Source: Calditrichota bacterium (GTDB lineage Bacteria; Calditrichota; Calditrichia; RBG-13-44-9). Taken from it: 45,988 nt of DNA. The notes under the pieces are model-generated. The model saw only the letters and a list, made by a program, of their open reading frames with translations. It did no database searches and had not been told where the DNA came from. The stretch is taken from positions 1 to 45,988 of the forward strand of contig JAFGSO010000075.1 of assembly GCA_016934605.1 (NCBI GenBank), read 5' to 3'. Shown here in pieces: positions 37,882-45,961 of the stretch; the stretch's first letter is position 1; every line of letters starts with the position of its first letter. The position numbers and the translations under genes were made by a program.

Positions 37882-37933
37882 CTAAAATCTGTCCCGTAGG
37901 GACAATTAATTTTAGCCAGTGACATTTGTCACT
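37882..37933. repeat. Two adjacent palindromes between convergent genes
   Basis: First hairpin: outer arms CTAAAAT (37882-37888) and ATTTTAG (37909-37915), inner arms TGTCCC (37890-37895) and GGGACA (37899-37904) with a GTA loop. Second hairpin: AGTGAC-ATTT-GTCACT (37918-37933), which overlaps the TGA stop of the epimerase gene. They may act as a bidirectional transcript end or as a REP-like element. No clear U-tract is present. Confidence 0.6.
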
Positions 37934-38681
37934 TGAACCCTTGGAATCCTGAATCCCTTTTTCGCCAGGTAGCGAGGGCTTCAGTAAAACGTGCAGTAAT
38001 CAGGTGAGGACGGGTGATGGCACTGCCGACGACCACGGCAAAGGCACCACATCGAAATGCAGTGACAGCATCCTCCGGGGACCAGATACGTCCCTCGGCG
38101 ATAACCGGAAATTCGTTACCCAGCTCTCTCCTGAGCTCAGAAATCAGAGCGAAGTCGGGGACATAATTCGAAGCGGTATGTCGTGAGTATGAAGTATATC
38201 CGCTGAGCGTAGTACCTATCATATTAAAACCCATAGCTGCAGCCTGAACACCTTCTTCCAGCGTGGATACATCCGCCATCAGCAACAAAGCGGGATCATT
38301 CTTCAGTTCATGGACAATATCTTCCAGTTTTTCGGACAAAGGCCGGGGTCGTTGAGTTGCATCCAGTGCCAAAACTGGTACTCCCGTTCTTTTCACAGTG
38401 AGCGCCTCGGCAAGAGTGGGAGTGATTATGACTTCGGATGAGGCATATATTCTTTTATAAATCCCGATAACCGGTACCGGTACGGCATCCTGGACAGCCC
38501 TGATACTTTCAGGACCACTGGTTCTGATGGCTACAGCTCCTCCCTGGACTACTGCCCTGGCCATAGCGGCCAGTATATCAGGTTTTCCAAGAGGTTCGTT
38601 TTCCTCTGCCTGAACGGAGACGATTATTCCACCCTGCAGACGCTCAAGGATTTCTTTTTTACTCAGATCGCCGATTTTCAT
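37929..38681 (-). CDS. nanE: N-acetylmannosamine-6-phosphate 2-epimerase
   Basis: 250 aa, a cytoplasmic TIM barrel. GGIIVSVQAEENEPLGKPDI, VQGGAVAIRTSGPESIRA, IGIYKRIYASSEVIITPTL and ALDATQRPRP match NanE closely, including the Lys of IYKR in the active-site region. It interconverts ManNAc-6-P and GlcNAc-6-P in sialic acid and ManNAc breakdown. The last ten codons (KRDSGFQGFK) overlap a TTCAGGATTCC-type repeat at the end of the gene, so the natural C-terminus may have been replaced by repeat sequence. It lies 18 bp after the GH94 gene and is probably the last gene of the symporter-acetyltransferase-mutase-phosphorylase operon. No ManNAc kinase is seen here. Confidence 0.88.
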   Translation of the reverse strand: MKIGDLSKKEILERLQGGIIVSVQAEENEPLGKPDILAAMARAVVQGGAVAIRTSGPESIRAVQDAVPVPVIGIYKRIYASSEVIITPTLAEALTVKRTGVPVLALDATQRPRPLSEKLEDIVHELKNDPALLLMADVSTLEEGVQAAAMGFNMIGTTLSGYTSYSRHTASNYVPDFALISELRRELGNEFPVIAEGRIWSPEDAVTAFRCGAFAVVVGSAITRPHLITARFTEALATWRKRDSGFQGFK

Positions 38682-38699
38682 ACCAATACTGGTTTTTTC

Positions 38700-41114
38700 C
38701 TACCCTAATATAACTTTGATGATAACTATTTCTTTCCCCTTAATTATCTTCTGAATGAGCGGATTTTCCGGATCGATGACGTTTCCGGAAATTTCCTTTC
38801 CTTCTATCTCCAGTTTCCGGATACCACGATTTACTCCCGATGGATTTTCCACATTTATCTGATAGTATCTTCCCCTGAATTTTCTCCTGATCCGAAAGTT
38901 TTTCCAATCGTGGGGAATGCAGGGATCAATTATCAGTCCTTTATATTCCGGCCTTACGCCCAGAATGTAGTCAATCCCATCACGCAGCATCCAGGTGGAA
39001 GAACCCGTAAGCCAGGAGTGGCTTGCCTGGCCGAAGGTTGGATGATCAGGACTGGTCACATACTCCGCGTAAACATAGGGTTCCACCTTATAACGGTCTA
39101 TATCGACCACCGGATTCATGGGGAAAGCCTTCCTGTAAATCTCAAAGGCACGGTCTCCTCTTCCCAGCAGGCATTCAGCCAGAACAGCCCAGCTGACTGT
39201 ATGATTGAAAATTGCTCCGTTCTCCTTCTTACCCGCCACGCAACGGGTAGCCAGACCAATGTTGGGATCGATACGGGTGTAGGGCGGATGCAGAATTTTG
39301 GGTCCTTTTGGAGTTTCCAGATATTTTTTTACTGCGTCCATACACTGAAATGCACGAGACTTATTCGCCACACCGCTTATCACTGCCCAGGTCTGCGTAT
39401 TCAAAAATATTTTCCCCTGTTCATTTTTCCGGGAACCAATGATATCACCCCGGTCATTAGTGCCGCGAATATACCATTCACCATCCCAGCACAGCTCATT
39501 GATAGCAAATTTAACCGTTTCATAGGCTCGTTGGTACCGTTTCCTGCCGGATTCATCACCGATAAAATTGCAGAGACCGATAGTTTCCTTCAGAATGAAA
39601 GCCAGAAACATAGACACCCAGATACTCTCTCCCCGTCCCTCCCGGCCAAGGTAATCCAGAGTGTCGTTCCAGTCACCCGGACCGAATTTAGCCAGCTTTC
39701 GATCTGTGAGATTATTCAGCGTATAATCGATGGCACGGTAGATATGCTCAAGAACCGTACCATTTCCTTCATCATAATAGGTAACCGTATGTTCAAGAAT
39801 TGCTCTTTCACCGGTTTCTTTTAAATAACTAATTACAGCTAAAGGTAGCCACAATGGGGTATCCGAATGACCGGTTTTTTCACCGCCGCCGGTCAGGGGA
39901 TAGTAGAGGTGAAATGTACTTCCATCTCTAAACTGGTATTTGCACATTTCCAGAATACGGTTTCTGGCCCAATCGGGACGGGGAATAACAGGCCCCAGCA
40001 GATCCTGGCAGGAATCCCGGTATCCCCGGCCGAAAAGCAGACCGCCATGATAATAGGAGGCGTCCCGCGAAAAACGGAAGGTCACTGATGTCTGATACTG
40101 ATTCCACACATTCAGCATGATATTCATATCAGGATCCGGTGTTTCTATATTTACAGCCGAAAGATAATCTTTCCACTCTTCTTTCAGCTGTCGCAATTCC
40201 ATTTCCACATTATTCTGTTGACGGTATTTTTCTGCCAATTTTATGGACGTTTTCAGATAGTCTTCAATCGGGACAACTCCCAGAAATACGCTAAACTCTT
40301 TTTCTTCGCCCGGTTCCAGAGTCACTTCCACCTGCAGTGCGCCCGCAGCATCACCGGCGGCGATCTCCAAATTCCGGCATCGACCTTCCTCAACCGCCAG
40401 TGGATTCGCTTCCGAACGCCATCGTCCAATAAACAGATCCTTACTTCCATCCCAGCCTTTAACAGGTAGTGAAGAACCGAAAAACACATATTTATCCCAG
40501 GATTCATTGGCCTGTTTCACGGTTGCGGTGTTGAATTTTACCCAGTAACGTTTCGTGGCAAAAAGGAGATGGGCATCCGGATGAAAATAGACCTGATTGA
40601 AATGCTGGTCGTTGGGCTGGTTGATCAAATCCACCAGCGCATGCCCCAGGCACAGTTCTACATATGCGAAGATATCCATCCATCGTTTTTCATTCCCTTC
40701 ATTTTTAAGTCTAATTTTCCAGACCTCCAGATCGTCAGAGGGGACAAAATAGGTAATTCCAGCGGAAATATTTTTATAACGGGATGAAATGCGGGTATAA
40801 TACAGACCATGACAGCATTGGTAATTTTCCAGTGGTGTTTCAGTAGGCTGCCAGGTTGGTGACCAGTATTCTCCGTTTTTCTGATCCCGCAGATAGAGAT
40901 AACGTCCCGGCCGGTCCCACGGCAGTGAATTATAACGCCAGCGGGTAATCCGGCTGTCCCTGGGGCTCATATAAAAACTGTATCCTCCACCGGTATGGCT
41001 TATCAGTCCGCTGTATCTTCCATTAGAGATATAATTCACCCAGGGTGCCGGGGTGTCCGGTCTGGTGATGATAAATTCCGTTCCGTCTTCACAGAAGGTC
41101 CCATATTTCTGCAC
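38700..41114 (-). CDS. GH94 glycoside phosphorylase, chitobiose phosphorylase-like
   Basis: 804 aa, cytoplasmic. The N-terminal beta-sandwich starts MQKYGTFCEDGTEFIITRPD and contains PWVNYISNGRYSGLISHTGGGYSFY and DRPGRYLYLRD, as in N,N'-diacetylchitobiose phosphorylase. The helical barrel has GYRDSCQDLLGP, KFGPGDWNDTLDY (catalytic acid region, about 477-489) and SSTWM. Residues HDWKNFRIRRKFRGRYY near the C-terminus are typical of the family. GH94 enzymes split beta-disaccharides with phosphate to a sugar 1-phosphate and a free sugar. The neighbouring phosphohexomutase and NanE favour a GlcNAc-type substrate, but cellobiose-like specificity is not excluded. Confidence 0.85.
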   Translation of the reverse strand: MQKYGTFCEDGTEFIITRPDTPAPWVNYISNGRYSGLISHTGGGYSFYMSPRDSRITRWRYNSLPWDRPGRYLYLRDQKNGEYWSPTWQPTETPLENYQCCHGLYYTRISSRYKNISAGITYFVPSDDLEVWKIRLKNEGNEKRWMDIFAYVELCLGHALVDLINQPNDQHFNQVYFHPDAHLLFATKRYWVKFNTATVKQANESWDKYVFFGSSLPVKGWDGSKDLFIGRWRSEANPLAVEEGRCRNLEIAAGDAAGALQVEVTLEPGEEKEFSVFLGVVPIEDYLKTSIKLAEKYRQQNNVEMELRQLKEEWKDYLSAVNIETPDPDMNIMLNVWNQYQTSVTFRFSRDASYYHGGLLFGRGYRDSCQDLLGPVIPRPDWARNRILEMCKYQFRDGSTFHLYYPLTGGGEKTGHSDTPLWLPLAVISYLKETGERAILEHTVTYYDEGNGTVLEHIYRAIDYTLNNLTDRKLAKFGPGDWNDTLDYLGREGRGESIWVSMFLAFILKETIGLCNFIGDESGRKRYQRAYETVKFAINELCWDGEWYIRGTNDRGDIIGSRKNEQGKIFLNTQTWAVISGVANKSRAFQCMDAVKKYLETPKGPKILHPPYTRIDPNIGLATRCVAGKKENGAIFNHTVSWAVLAECLLGRGDRAFEIYRKAFPMNPVVDIDRYKVEPYVYAEYVTSPDHPTFGQASHSWLTGSSTWMLRDGIDYILGVRPEYKGLIIDPCIPHDWKNFRIRRKFRGRYYQINVENPSGVNRGIRKLEIEGKEISGNVIDPENPLIQKIIKGKEIVIIKVILG

Positions 41115-41140
41115 GTGTCCTTTTCCTTTCCGTCTTGATT

Positions 41141-42547
41141 CTATTTCTTTCCTGTCATCAATTTCAAACCGGAGTGAAGTATTTTTTTCACCAGATTCCT
41201 GTCGGGAGCAGCTACGTAAATTCGTACCAGCGGTTCAGTTTGAGAAACCCTTATCAACATCCAGGTATTTTCTCCAAAATAGAGCTTCAGGCCGTCAATT
41301 AAATTAACCTTCGATACAGTTACACCGGCTATCTGATCCGGTGGATTTTTGCGAAGTTGCTGCAATCTGCGATGCAAATCTTCGATATCGTGATACCGAT
41401 CGATTCGTTCATAACTGAAAGGTCCATATTTTTCTCGGAGGTGTGCCACCAATTCACGAATATCGGTCTGTTGTTCTCCAAGGAGCTCCAGCAGCAGAAG
41501 AACGGATAATATTCCATCTCGTTCAGGGAGGTGACCTTTATATCCGAATCCACCGCTTTCCTCCCCACCTATCAGTACATCATCGCCGATCATTCTTTCG
41601 GTAACATTTTTAAAGCCAACCGGTACTTCCAACACTTCACATTTCAATTCCCGCGCAAGCATATCCACTGTTGTTGCCAGGGAAGTTGTCCGGACTACTT
41701 TTCCACTCAATTTTTTAGATTTTATCAGATGTTCCAGAAATAACGGCATCACATCATGAAGTTCAACGAATTCACCGCTGCCATCCACCGCCCCGAACCG
41801 GTCTGCATCACCGTCCAGGGCCAGTCCCAGAGACGCTTTTTTATTACGCACGGTCCTGGAAAGTACTTCCAGATTCTTCGGAATGGGCTCCGGTAGACGG
41901 TTTCCAAAGTATGGATCAGGATATGAAAAAATGCTCTCGAAATGCAATCCGGATGTCTGTAGTAATTTATCTATGAAACCACACCCGGCACCAGCCATGG
42001 GATCGACAATCAAGCCTTCCCTGAATTCCGCAAGAGATTCAAATTTTATAAACTTTTCTATCTGTTGCTGATATTCCGGGAAAAAATCGATGTGTTGTAT
42101 GTTGCGTTGAATCAGTTCAGGATGGGAAGCAGATTTATGGAATCCAAGCAATGATTCAATCTGAGAGGTTACATCGTTCATAACAGGACCACCATAGGGT
42201 CCTTTAAATTTAATACCGTTGTAAAAATAAGGATTATGACTTGCCGTTACCATAATTCCAGCTGATAATCCATAGTTTTTTACGGCAAAGGAAAGCACCG
42301 GAGTTGGTGTATAATTAGCAGAAAGAAGAACCGGAATATCATTACTGGCAACCACTTCGGCAAAGTGACGGGCAAAAGTGGAAGACAGAAAACGGGTATC
42401 GTAAGATACCGCAATGCCGGCAGATGTCTGATTTTTTGCGATTAAATATTCACTGACAGCCTGGGCAATCTGGCGGACATTGTCGAATGTAAACTGGTCT
42501 GCTAAAATGGCCCGCCAGCCATCCGTACCGAATCGAATCTCTTCCAT
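41141..42547 (-). CDS. Phosphohexomutase (phosphoglucomutase/phosphomannomutase family)
   Basis: 468 aa. The alpha-D-phosphohexomutase layout is complete: IRFGTDGWRA at the start, the phosphoserine loop TASHNP (Ser about 103), the metal loop DGDADR (about 244), the sugar-selectivity loop GGEESGGFGYKGHLPERDG and a C-terminal phosphate site (RVSQTEPLVRIY). It interconverts sugar 1- and 6-phosphates. GEESGG favours glucose-type over mannose-only binding. Being 26 bp upstream of the GH94 gene, it most likely converts the sugar 1-phosphate released by phosphorolysis. An operator-like repeat lies about 95 bp upstream of its start. Confidence 0.9.
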   Translation of the reverse strand: MEEIRFGTDGWRAILADQFTFDNVRQIAQAVSEYLIAKNQTSAGIAVSYDTRFLSSTFARHFAEVVASNDIPVLLSANYTPTPVLSFAVKNYGLSAGIMVTASHNPYFYNGIKFKGPYGGPVMNDVTSQIESLLGFHKSASHPELIQRNIQHIDFFPEYQQQIEKFIKFESLAEFREGLIVDPMAGAGCGFIDKLLQTSGLHFESIFSYPDPYFGNRLPEPIPKNLEVLSRTVRNKKASLGLALDGDADRFGAVDGSGEFVELHDVMPLFLEHLIKSKKLSGKVVRTTSLATTVDMLARELKCEVLEVPVGFKNVTERMIGDDVLIGGEESGGFGYKGHLPERDGILSVLLLLELLGEQQTDIRELVAHLREKYGPFSYERIDRYHDIEDLHRRLQQLRKNPPDQIAGVTVSKVNLIDGLKLYFGENTWMLIRVSQTEPLVRIYVAAPDRNLVKKILHSGLKLMTGKK

Positions 42548-42639
42548 CTGTTATACCGAAACTGAAGACGAATTTCATTAATATGACCAATTTTAAATTT
42601 ATAAAAGCTGAGAGTCTTTTCATAGAACAAAAAAATTAG

Positions 42640-42660
42640 ATAGTTAAGTAGCCTTACTAA
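42640..42660. promoter_or_regulatory. Operator-like 21-bp inverted repeat upstream of the mutase-GH94-nanE genes
   Basis: ATAGTTAA-GTAGC-CTTACTAA, third copy of the motif at 26682 and 30256. The halves are inverted, again with a 5-bp spacer. Confidence 0.55.
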
Positions 42661-42678
42661 TGGGGGAAGAGGAATAGA

Positions 42679-42737
42679 GGTATGAAGGTATAGGGTATAC
42701 GGTATAGGGTATAGGGTATAGGGTATAAGGTATAGGG
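42679..42737. repeat. TATAGGG heptamer array
   Basis: About eight degenerate copies of GGTATA(G)GG in tandem (ggtatagggtatacggtatagg and so on). The array is strictly intergenic. Confidence 0.9.
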
Positions 42738-42857
42738 AAAAATGAAAGAGTGCATAAATAAAAAATGCGGAAGTCATCATATGTCAGATATCAATCATTA
42801 GAGTTCTCTGAAGACTGCTTTCTGATCGGCTGCATTCTATTAACTGCATTTCAGTCT

Positions 42858-43682
42858 TTATTTTTTGATCTTGTTCTGTCTTCGAGAATCGCAGGCGGAG
42901 CACTGATTTTTCGGACAGAGCAGTTCAAGCGGTCTTGAACGGAAAAAAGAAAGGCCGTGTTCCAGCAACAAACCAACATGAATAAAATACCCGAAGAGGC
43001 TATGGTAACGGAAAGGATGTATAATTTTCCGATTCAGCAAATAGTTTTCAAAATTCACAAAAGACTTGCTGCAACCGGGTACTTCATGGAGCTCCTGTTC
43101 ACCTTTGATGGAAACACCGGCCGGACGAATGCCCAGGTAAGCCCATGGAAAGGTATCGTGCCAGGGAACTGGGGCCATTGTTTCCAGATAATGACAGAAT
43201 GAAAGCGAAAGGAAATCCGTACCGAGCATCAAAATGAAAGCATCCTGCTGACGGCTCAGCCATTCCAGAACGCTTCCCTCTCCCAGCGGACTCTCAGGAG
43301 CATTATCTGGCTGTATTTCTCCTGACGCACGTCCCCACAGCGCAAACGAATGAGTGGCTGAGGCAGTCCGAATCACCTCCGGCATTTTTCTGAAAACCTC
43401 CGACACGGCGCCTACTTTACTCGGCGTTTCATCCGGATTATATATTTTTGATGGTTCATTGACCTTTGCGAAACAATAAGAAAATGTTGCCAGAATCACC
43501 GATCCTTCTGGCGTAATAATGTCCTGGATTATTCTGAGGAAATCCTCTATATTCAGTCCTGGAAATTCCCTCCGGATTTTTCTGTAAGCAGCATGAATCA
43601 TCACATGTTGATTTTGCTTCAGTCCAATATCTCGGAGAAATTTTTCCATCTCTGAAAATGTCATATTTTTTTTAGTTTTCAT
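42858..43682 (-). CDS. AAC(3)-family acetyl-CoA-dependent N-acetyltransferase
   Basis: 274 aa. MIHAAYRKI near the N-terminus (the HSSxxxxG-like CoA site of the family), GSVILATFSYCF, KVGAVSEVFRKMP and RTASATHSFALWG follow the order of AAC(3)/FrbF/YokD proteins; the last contains the His of the active-site region. The family acetylates the 3-amino group of aminoglycosides, but chromosomal members also act on amino sugars or nucleotide antibiotics. Inside an amino-sugar operon, acetylation of a hexosamine is more likely than resistance. A second in-frame ATG lies 18 nt downstream; neither start has a clear ribosome site. Confidence 0.78.
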   Translation of the reverse strand: MKTKKNMTFSEMEKFLRDIGLKQNQHVMIHAAYRKIRREFPGLNIEDFLRIIQDIITPEGSVILATFSYCFAKVNEPSKIYNPDETPSKVGAVSEVFRKMPEVIRTASATHSFALWGRASGEIQPDNAPESPLGEGSVLEWLSRQQDAFILMLGTDFLSLSFCHYLETMAPVPWHDTFPWAYLGIRPAGVSIKGEQELHEVPGCSKSFVNFENYLLNRKIIHPFRYHSLFGYFIHVGLLLEHGLSFFRSRPLELLCPKNQCSACDSRRQNKIKK

Positions 43683-43705
43683 AAATCAATATCTGAAAAT
43701 TTAAA

Positions 43706-43975
43706 GCATAGAGCACAGAGCATAGAGCACAGAGCATAGAGAAAAAGACAGTAGCCAGAAGCCAGCCGGCAATTCAAGAAAGAAAACAAGATACAAATCT
43801 GACCGAAGGACAGGATACAAGAAACAAGATACAAGATACAAGACATAGAAAGCAGCCCCGAAGCCAGAAAAATAAATTCCAAATCCTAAGCACTAAATTC
43901 CAATGAAATCTTAAATCACAAATGACAAATTTAAAAACCAGTATCCAGTATCCAGCATCCCCTTAATCCTTCATC
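43706..43975. repeat. Mosaic of at least four degenerate tandem-repeat families
   Basis: This spacer of nearly 300 bp is made almost wholly of short repeats in succession. These are AGAGCATAGAGCAC (43706-43742), GTAGCCAGAAGCCAG (about 43750), ACAAGATACAAG (43785-43845), AATTCCAAATCC/AAATGACAAATT (43869-43935) and CCAGTATCCAGTATCCAGC (43937-43960). It ends in TTAATCCTTCATCTTTAATCC, which runs into the symporter stop codon. The 67-aa frame containing LYLVSCILS is a repeat artefact. Confidence 0.85.
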
Positions 43976-43976
43976 T

Positions 43977-45794
43977 TTAATCCTGTATTTCCACTTCATC
44001 CGAAAGATGTCGAAACCACAGGAAATAGAGACCTGTCGAGAGAAGAATCAATAAACCCAGCAGGGAAAAAAATACCTGCCAGTTCTTAAAAAGCACGACC
44101 ATCACCGTCAGAAACAGGGTCATCTGCCAGGGCACAGCCAGAAATGTCGCCCAGATATCACGCCGGTTTTCTTTCTTAATATTTCCTTTCGATGAAGAGG
44201 ACAAGGTTTTTCGTACCGGTCTCCAGAAACCAAACGGCCGGGTAGTCGTATAGAATTTTCGAAGAATAGTAAAATCCGGGGGTTGGGAGAAAATAGTTCC
44301 AAGCAGTGTCGCCGCAAGAGAGAGACTGCTCACCAGGAGAAAAGCCAGGTATTCAGCAAGTCCGGGCAGAAATATCCTTTGAACAATAGCACTGATCATT
44401 CCAACTGCAATACCGGCTGCAAAACCATATCCATTCATTCGCCACCAGTACCAGCGTAACAGCTGGGGAATCAGCATACCGGCACCAATACTCATGGTTA
44501 GCCAGCCCCATATCTCGTTAATACTCTGGATATTTAAGGTGAGCAGGAGACCGATGACCACGATTATCAGAGAAGACCAGCGGCTATGTCGCATTAATTG
44601 TCTGTCCGAAGCATCAGAATTGATAAATCCCTGATAAATATCTTTTACCCAGTAGGAAGCTCCGGCATTTACCAGTGAATCGAAGGTGGACATTCCAGCC
44701 GCCATCAAACCGGCAACCAGAAGTCCTTTAAGTCCGATGGGAAGAAGCTGATTAATGACTACAGGCAGAACTCTTTCAGGATCCCGCAGAATTTCCGGAT
44801 TGGTTTGTCCAAAAACGATTCCCATCACGGCAATGGAAGCAATAAACGGCCAGCGGAAAGAAAGCAGAAAAGTTCAAAACAGGGAGAGCAGACCGGTTTC
44901 ACGATCACTACGGGAAGCAAAAAAGCGTTGAATCATATATCCGCTCGTACCCGAGCTTCCTTCAATAATAGTCTTGATCATGAAAAAAATGACAGCAATG
45001 CCAAACATATTGTAGATAGAATAAACCGAGTTTTCCGGAAAACCCAGTTTCCAGACCGGTATAATTCCGGTCCACTGCTCCCGGGTGGTTTCAATGAGAG
45101 TATACCCACCGTCCTTCAGCGGTATGGACAGATGGAAAACTTCCGGTAGATCGAATCGTGCAAAACTGATAATACAGGTAATCACGATGGCCAGAAAGAT
45201 TAGTCCACCCTGGAAAAAATCAGTCCATACAACGCCATACAGTCCGCTGGTAATTGTATAAATAGTCGCCAGCACAATCATGAGGCTGGCAGCCCAGAAT
45301 TCTGGAGACAGACCCAAATAGTATTTGAATTGAAGAAATTCTCCAATAAATTTTCCTGCGCCGACAGAAAAATAGGTAATGATCCAGATGGTACTGATCA
45401 GGATCGCCAGAGCCGCAAAAAGCCTGGCCAACTTCCCATCCCGACCTTTTCCGAAGCGGAATTCCATCCATTCCGCCATGGTCATTACGCTGGCACGACG
45501 ATTCCATTTTCCCATAAAAATCATGAGAAATGCCATGATAAGTACCAAACCGCCGCGGATTTCGATGAAAAATCCCATCGTTCCGAAAGCATAAATCAGT
45601 GCGGTATTGATCATGGTCCCGCTGATATCCAGATTGGAGGACATTCCGGAAGCACCCAATACCCACCAGGGAAGCTGCCGGTCTCCCAGGAAATAGGAAT
45701 CGATTCCTGCCGATGCTTTCTTCCTGAAATAAATTCCAACACCCACCATGGCTGAGAGATAGAAAAATACAATGATATAATCCGGAAGTGACAT
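43977..45794 (-). pseudogene. Sodium:solute symporter (SSS family) interrupted by an in-frame TGA
   Basis: The two halves lie in one frame, 605 aa in all. Part 1 (45794-44877, 306 codons) has DYIIVFFYLSAMVGVGIYFRKK, DSYFLGDRQLPWWVLGASGM and SNLDISGTM, the N-terminal SSS signature around the sodium site. Part 2 (44873-43977) continues with TFLLSFRWPFIASIAVMGI, LLVAGLMAAGMSTFDSLVN and the remaining helices. Between them TGA (44876-44874) stands in LSLF-stop-TFLLSFRWPF, where a Trp codon (TGG) would fit. The family takes up sugars, sialic acid or similar solutes with sodium. Broken here it should be non-functional unless the stop is read through or is a sequence error. TGA ends several intact genes in this window, so it is not a sense codon. 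First gene of the amino-sugar operon. Confidence 0.85.
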
Positions 45795-45814
45795 ACGGGC
45801 TCGGTATTATTGAT

Positions 45815-45870
45815 TAGGATGAAGGATTAAGGAAGACTCGCTTCCTGAAGCCTGACTCCTGATTCCTCTC
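45815..45870. repeat. GGATGAAGGATTAAGG / CCTGACTCCTGATTCC repeats
   Basis: Degenerate short repeats upstream of the symporter gene. The same TCAGGATTC-type unit, in the other orientation, follows the mannosidase gene at 8581. Confidence 0.7.
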
Positions 45871-45896
45871 CTATTTAGTTGGTAAAATTCGTGAAT

Positions 45897-45961
45897 AAAA
45901 AAGAGCCACCGAGGAGACTCGAATCACGCCGAAAGGCGGATCCGCTTATCAGCGGACTCCT
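45897..45961 (-). other. tRNA 3'-end-like fragment with an inserted double hairpin
   Basis: On the minus strand AGGAG (45916-45912 pairs with 45961-45957), the T-loop-like TTCGAGT (45923-45917), CTCCT, then CGGTGGCTC and six Ts resemble a T-arm, acceptor 3' strand and terminator. A 33-nt piece (45924-45956), made of the hairpins TCCGC/GCGGA and CGCC/GGCG, separates the 5' T-stem from the loop. No D-arm, anticodon arm or 5' acceptor strand is seen before the window ends. It is not a functional tRNA as it stands; a remnant or attachment-site-like scar is possible. Confidence 0.3.

Larger units (their letters stand above)
42548..42857. other. Regulatory and repeat-filled spacer upstream of the mutase gene
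   Basis: 310 bp between two minus-strand genes. It holds the operator-like motif at 42640 and a TATAGGG tandem array (42679-42737). No gene is credible here; the 92-aa frame with IPYTLYPIPYTLY is a translation of the array. A possible promoter is TTGTTC with a TTTTAT-like -10 on the minus strand, 18 bp apart and downstream of the operator; this is weak. Confidence 0.5.

Noticed and set aside
37608..37925. 105-aa minus-strand frame with PLSIFLYPYPLSL
   Set aside because: Repeat-derived and overlapping the GHL10 sorting domain on the other strand.
42502..42780. 92-aa minus-strand frame with IPYTLYPIPYTLY
   Set aside because: It is a direct translation of the TATAGGG array and has no gene-like features.
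43679..43882. 67-aa minus-strand frame rich in Leu, Cys and Tyr that could pass for a membrane peptide
   Set aside because: It is a translation of the GATACAAG and AGAGCATAG repeats; no ribosome site.
42679..43975. CRISPR array
   Set aside because: Units are 6-14 bp, degenerate and without unique spacers; no cas genes are present.
44874..44876. TGA as a sense codon (Trp recoding or selenocysteine)
   Set aside because: TGA ends intact genes at 28345, 35789, 37705 and 37929; the residue expected is Trp, not Cys, and no SECIS-like hairpin is evident.
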